Made by a program: the position numbers and the translations under genes. 64,000 nt of DNA from Amoebophrya sp. A120 (taxonomy: Eukaryota; Sar; Dinophyceae; Syndiniales; Amoebophryaceae): the NCBI GenBank assembly GCA_905178155.1, contig CAJINV010000014.1, positions 62,001-126,000 on the forward strand, read 5' to 3'. This document shows, in pieces, positions 63,801 to 64,000 of the stretch (position 1 is its first letter; each line of letters opens with the position of its first letter). A model generated the notes under the pieces. It did no database searches. It worked only from the letters and a program-made list of their open reading frames with translations, and had not been told where the DNA came from.

Positions 63801-64000
63801 ATCGTCTTCCCTTAAACAGGCTTGCAATCGGTCTCATTTGCCTGCTCCCCAACACAGGCCCTACTTTCCCGACATTTAATGCATATGCAAATTTTTCGAC
63901 TTTGTCGATTTCGACCCTGCCACTTCCATAAGGGGCCCAGATTCCGTATTCTTCGTACAGGGGATCAGCCGTGTACATGTGGAAGCCGCAGATAGTGAGT
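48887..64000 (-). CDS. G1: giant modular extracellular protein gene, 3' part
   Basis: Enters from beyond the window end and stops with TAG at 48887. Removing 29 introners leaves 1,900 codons in one frame (plus one leading base). Order: CGFHMYTADPLY and CRETVK region; WQDTDPWVMYGQCEG; two F5/8C-like domains (WWKAEFDSRHITGFVIF; WWKVEFTERHISGFVMF); CADRCRSTVGCTSFSVFKG and CCMLWSNRYPV; GIW/RVRGRPPS module; PGQDGVV module; RLCSSDEL module; double CGPxxQ module; basic/Ser-rich linker; third F5/8C-like domain (WWEIAFRDGN, GFVIFVRACRSG, AGFWLFEEV); CGPRQHEC module; C-terminus with SFTGGIIDMECYRDD. It has the same parts list as G2, but two discoidin-like domains sit inside what is one continuous unit in G2. 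Confidence 0.9.
49015..49344 (-). mobile_element. Introner, family E
   Basis: Junction RPYNEV^SGSFTG; flanks AACTT/AACTT. Last intron of G1. Confidence 0.92.
49492..49800 (-). mobile_element. Introner, family B
   Basis: Junction IEIDSD^VGPNVV; flanks ACATC/ACATC. Confidence 0.92.
49876..50141 (-). mobile_element. Introner, family A
   Basis: Junction VTDGNT^VGEHIF; flanks TGTTG/TGTTG. Confidence 0.92.
50187..50474 (-). mobile_element. Introner, family D
   Basis: Junction CDSFPK^CVGFEK; flanks TTTCG/TTTCG. Confidence 0.92.
50633..50863 (-). mobile_element. Introner, family H
   Basis: Junction YECVIV^PNSYVR; flanks AACAA/AACAA. First of three family H copies in a row. Confidence 0.92.
50936..51144 (-). 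mobile_element. Introner, family H
   Basis: Junction NKVPPE^AFNPSL; flanks TCAGG/TCAGG. Confidence 0.92.
51230..51446 (-). mobile_element. Introner, family H (diverged)
   Basis: Junction YCSHCDA^IDYRHR; flanks TGCAT/TGCAT. Confidence 0.9.
51447..52059 (-). other. G1 exon: F5/8-type-C-like domain followed by CGPRQ module
   Basis: Longest uninterrupted discoidin-like exon: YCDQCWFSSF, QWWEIAFRDGN, VTGFVIFVRACRSG, AYGTWHPIP, VTKIRIVKDD, SMAGFWLFEE, then CSNCGPRQHECTDVC. Confidence 0.8.
52060..52387 (-). mobile_element. Introner, family E
   Basis: Junction LKRKFP^NEFTGL; flanks TTGGA/TTGGA. Confidence 0.92.
52516..52764 (-). mobile_element. Introner, family G (old)
   Basis: Junction NTGGKT^CQWHNR; flanks AGTGC/AGGTC. 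Diverged, with an extra hairpin near 52673-52700. Confidence 0.8.
52996..53158 (-). mobile_element. Introner, family G
   Basis: Junction RSTSGA^AATSAR; flanks TGCGC/TGCGC. Confidence 0.92.
53224..53595 (-). mobile_element. Introner, family E (old)
   Basis: Junction ARAAGRS^VELQQR; flanks GAGAC/GGAAC. Termini are strongly decayed; inferred mainly from frame continuity. Confidence 0.7.
53664..53974 (-). mobile_element. Introner, family A (diverged)
   Basis: Junction SALSVS^SSTSLA; flanks TGAGA/CGAGA. Confidence 0.85.
53975..54794 (-). other. G1 exon: intact double CGPxxQ Cys-rich module
   Basis: One exon with both halves: SCGPQLQQCLVMC, GTCTGC, GACCKADD, PPECKQIPLSHFQRDG, LLGYHHCVL, MGPRQMECPHSC, GWCQGC, GACCKIND, ECKSAPAERFFGA, YAVCVIP. 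The best exon from which to define this module. Confidence 0.85.
54795..55073 (-). mobile_element. Introner, family D
   Basis: Junction GTHIED^ADQTYS; flanks CGTCC/CGTCC. A 28-bp exon separates it from the next D copy. Confidence 0.92.
55102..55559 (-). mobile_element. Introner, family D, long form with passenger
   Basis: Junction DNACIL^TGTHIE; flanks CAAAT/AAAAT. The internal segment 55395-55520 resembles, in reverse complement, the extra sequence in the D introner at 60685. Confidence 0.85.
55855..56259 (-). mobile_element. Introner, family B (long, old)
   Basis: Junction IRGPG^YAPAVS; flanks TCCAA/TCCAG. Confidence 0.85.
56260..56272 (-). other. G1 microexon, 13 bp between two introners
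   Basis: The only coding sequence between introners 55855 and 56273. It contributes the codons for G-P-G between DEDYIR and YAPAVS, and 10 of its 13 bases belong to the duplicated flanks. Confidence 0.85.
56273..56509 (-). mobile_element. Introner, family A
   Basis: Junction EDYIR^GPGYAP; flanks CACGG/CACGG. Confidence 0.92.
56876..58002 (-). mobile_element. Introner, family K composite (1.13 kb), inverted relative to 9962 copy
   Basis: Junction RNAFT^ENGAAS; flanks GGTGA/GGTGA. Same nested element at the same internal position as the G3 copy, but the whole composite is inserted in the opposite orientation. Confidence 0.9.
56914..57735. mobile_element. Nested non-autonomous element, copy 3
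   Basis: Reverse orientation relative to copies 1 and 2; ends TACTATCTATTATATTC and GGAGCATGGCTGGT. Confidence 0.85.
58003..58508 (-). other. G1 exon: GIW module and RVRGRPPS module
   Basis: AERAGIVYANN, YGSIATNRYIDGH, NGCWTDLEMPG, VGIWCSRQLGG, VFYFMGLRSLPD, VAARVRGRPPSDVPG, FLWVKVEG. An uninterrupted exon, useful for defining the module. Confidence 0.85.
58509..58749 (-). mobile_element. Introner, family C
   Basis: Junction AVNREK^GFQIVT; flanks CTTCT/CTTCT. Confidence 0.92.
59157..59445 (-). mobile_element. Introner, family H (old)
   Basis: Junction PQEAAL^SRLTTT; flanks GAAGG/TAAGG. Both termini are decayed. If retained, a stop codon at 59395 would truncate G1. Confidence 0.8.
59488..59720 (-). 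mobile_element. Introner, family F
   Basis: Junction GFHLFE^AVGEVG; flanks TCAAA/TCAAA. Confidence 0.9.
60237..60553 (-). mobile_element. Introner, family E
   Basis: Junction VNVNP^SANRCT; flanks AAGGA/AAGGA. Confidence 0.92.
60685..61208 (-). mobile_element. Introner, family D, long form with 245-bp passenger
   Basis: Junction PSVGS^FVHPYL; flanks AGCGG/AGCTG. A 16-bp direct repeat (60706-60721 and 60951-60966) bounds the extra segment. Confidence 0.88.
61270..61526 (-). mobile_element. Introner, family C
   Basis: Junction GKSFG^FCGFWL; flanks ACGAA/CCGAA. Confidence 0.9.
61569..61906 (-). mobile_element. Introner, family B
   Basis: Junction LERKIS^AIEISH; flanks AGGAG/CGGAG. Confidence 0.9.
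61970..62325 (-). mobile_element. Introner, family G, expanded
   Basis: Junction DNHSGT^LPSPIS; flanks CGTGC/CGTGC. About 200 bp longer than usual; includes TTCG repeats and the passenger at 62029-62077. Confidence 0.9.
62029..62077. repeat. Passenger repeat shared by two introners (copy 2)
   Basis: Counterpart of 47083-47133 in an introner of a different family and gene. Confidence 0.85.
62697..62800 (-). mobile_element. Introner, family I
   Basis: Junction PTRFEI^GGDLVN; flanks TAGTT/TATTT. 104 bp, the shortest in the window. Confidence 0.9.
63023..63284 (-). mobile_element. Introner, family A
   Basis: Junction CRETVK^AQVSHY; flanks TTGAC/TTGAC. Confidence 0.92.
63347..63585 (-). mobile_element. 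Introner, family C
   Basis: Junction PHVPP^PRIGAM; flanks GGTGG/GGTGG. Separated by 16 bp from the next introner. Confidence 0.92.
63602..63930 (-). mobile_element. Introner, family B
   Basis: Junction YGIWAP^HVPPPR; flanks AAGGG/AGGGG. Confidence 0.9.

Noticed and set aside
1-64000. tRNA, rRNA, riboswitch or spliced-leader genes
   Set aside because: No cloverleaf, conserved rRNA stretch or recognisable dinoflagellate spliced-leader sequence was seen on either strand by eye.
1-64000. Reassigned stop codons
   Set aside because: Apart from TGA at the S3/S4 breakpoint, all in-frame stops fall inside introners or at plausible gene ends, so the standard code suffices.

Overview
The window looks like nuclear DNA of a unicellular eukaryote, most probably a dinoflagellate-type alveolate. 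A syndinian parasite such as Amoebophrya is my best guess, inferred from the intron biology and from the fact that every supported gene lies on the minus strand. There are no prokaryotic operons, rRNAs, tRNAs or CRISPR arrays. Over half of the gene space consists of short spliced mobile elements (introners) with palindromic ends that begin TAT and finish ATA.

Reading from high to low coordinates, three giant paralogous genes dominate. G1 (64000 to 48887) shows only its 3' part. G2 (about 47595 to 26083) is complete, with 49 introners and about 2,179 codons. G3 (11343 to 1) shows only its 5' part and runs off the window start. They encode extracellular modular proteins: PAN/Apple-like cysteine domains, F5/8-type-C (discoidin)-like domains, and several recurrent Cys-rich modules I cannot match to a named family. 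Between G2 and G3 lie small genes: S1 (24815-22677, membrane-anchored, acidic, Cys-rich), S2 (20190-19553, small secreted protein), S3 (19017-18033, a truncated copy of part of G2), S4 (18032-16167) and a doubtful S5. The remainder is AT-rich or repeat-rich spacer with hairpins and tandem or dispersed repeats.

The main result is the intron system. I located 107 introners: 104 interrupt reading frames of G1-G3, S1, S2 and S4, one sits in the copied segment S3, and two are probably in untranslated regions. They fall into at least 14 families (A-N) by terminal sequence. Each is flanked by a 5-bp direct repeat; by hand count 74 of the 104 are identical, 22 differ at one base and 8 at two. Removing each element plus one 5-bp copy keeps a single open frame: G2 span 21,513 minus 14,728 (elements) minus 245 (49 x 5) = 6,540 = 3 x 2,180. 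The same rule gives whole codons for G1, G3, S1, S2 and S4. Few of these introns can be GT-AG. In introner entries below, 'junction' gives residues before ^ after the splice, and 'flanks' gives the + strand 5-mers on the low/high side.

Family termini: A TATCAAATGCAAAAATGT; B TATGGAAGCGTCAGGATT; C TATGGCGTTCTCAAACGT; D TATCCTGAGTAAAAACGT; E TATCGAAAGGAAAAATCC; F TATGACAGTGCACAACTC; G TATCCTGTGCAAAAGTAT; H TATGCAAGAAAAAAGTGT; I TATCCACAGAAAAAACAC; J TATTGCAGTGAAAAATGC; K TATGAAAGCCTCAGAATG; L TATGCAATATAAATTTCC; M TATGGCTTGCTCAGATGT; N TATTCCCGGACAATCTTT; the other end of each is roughly the reverse complement.
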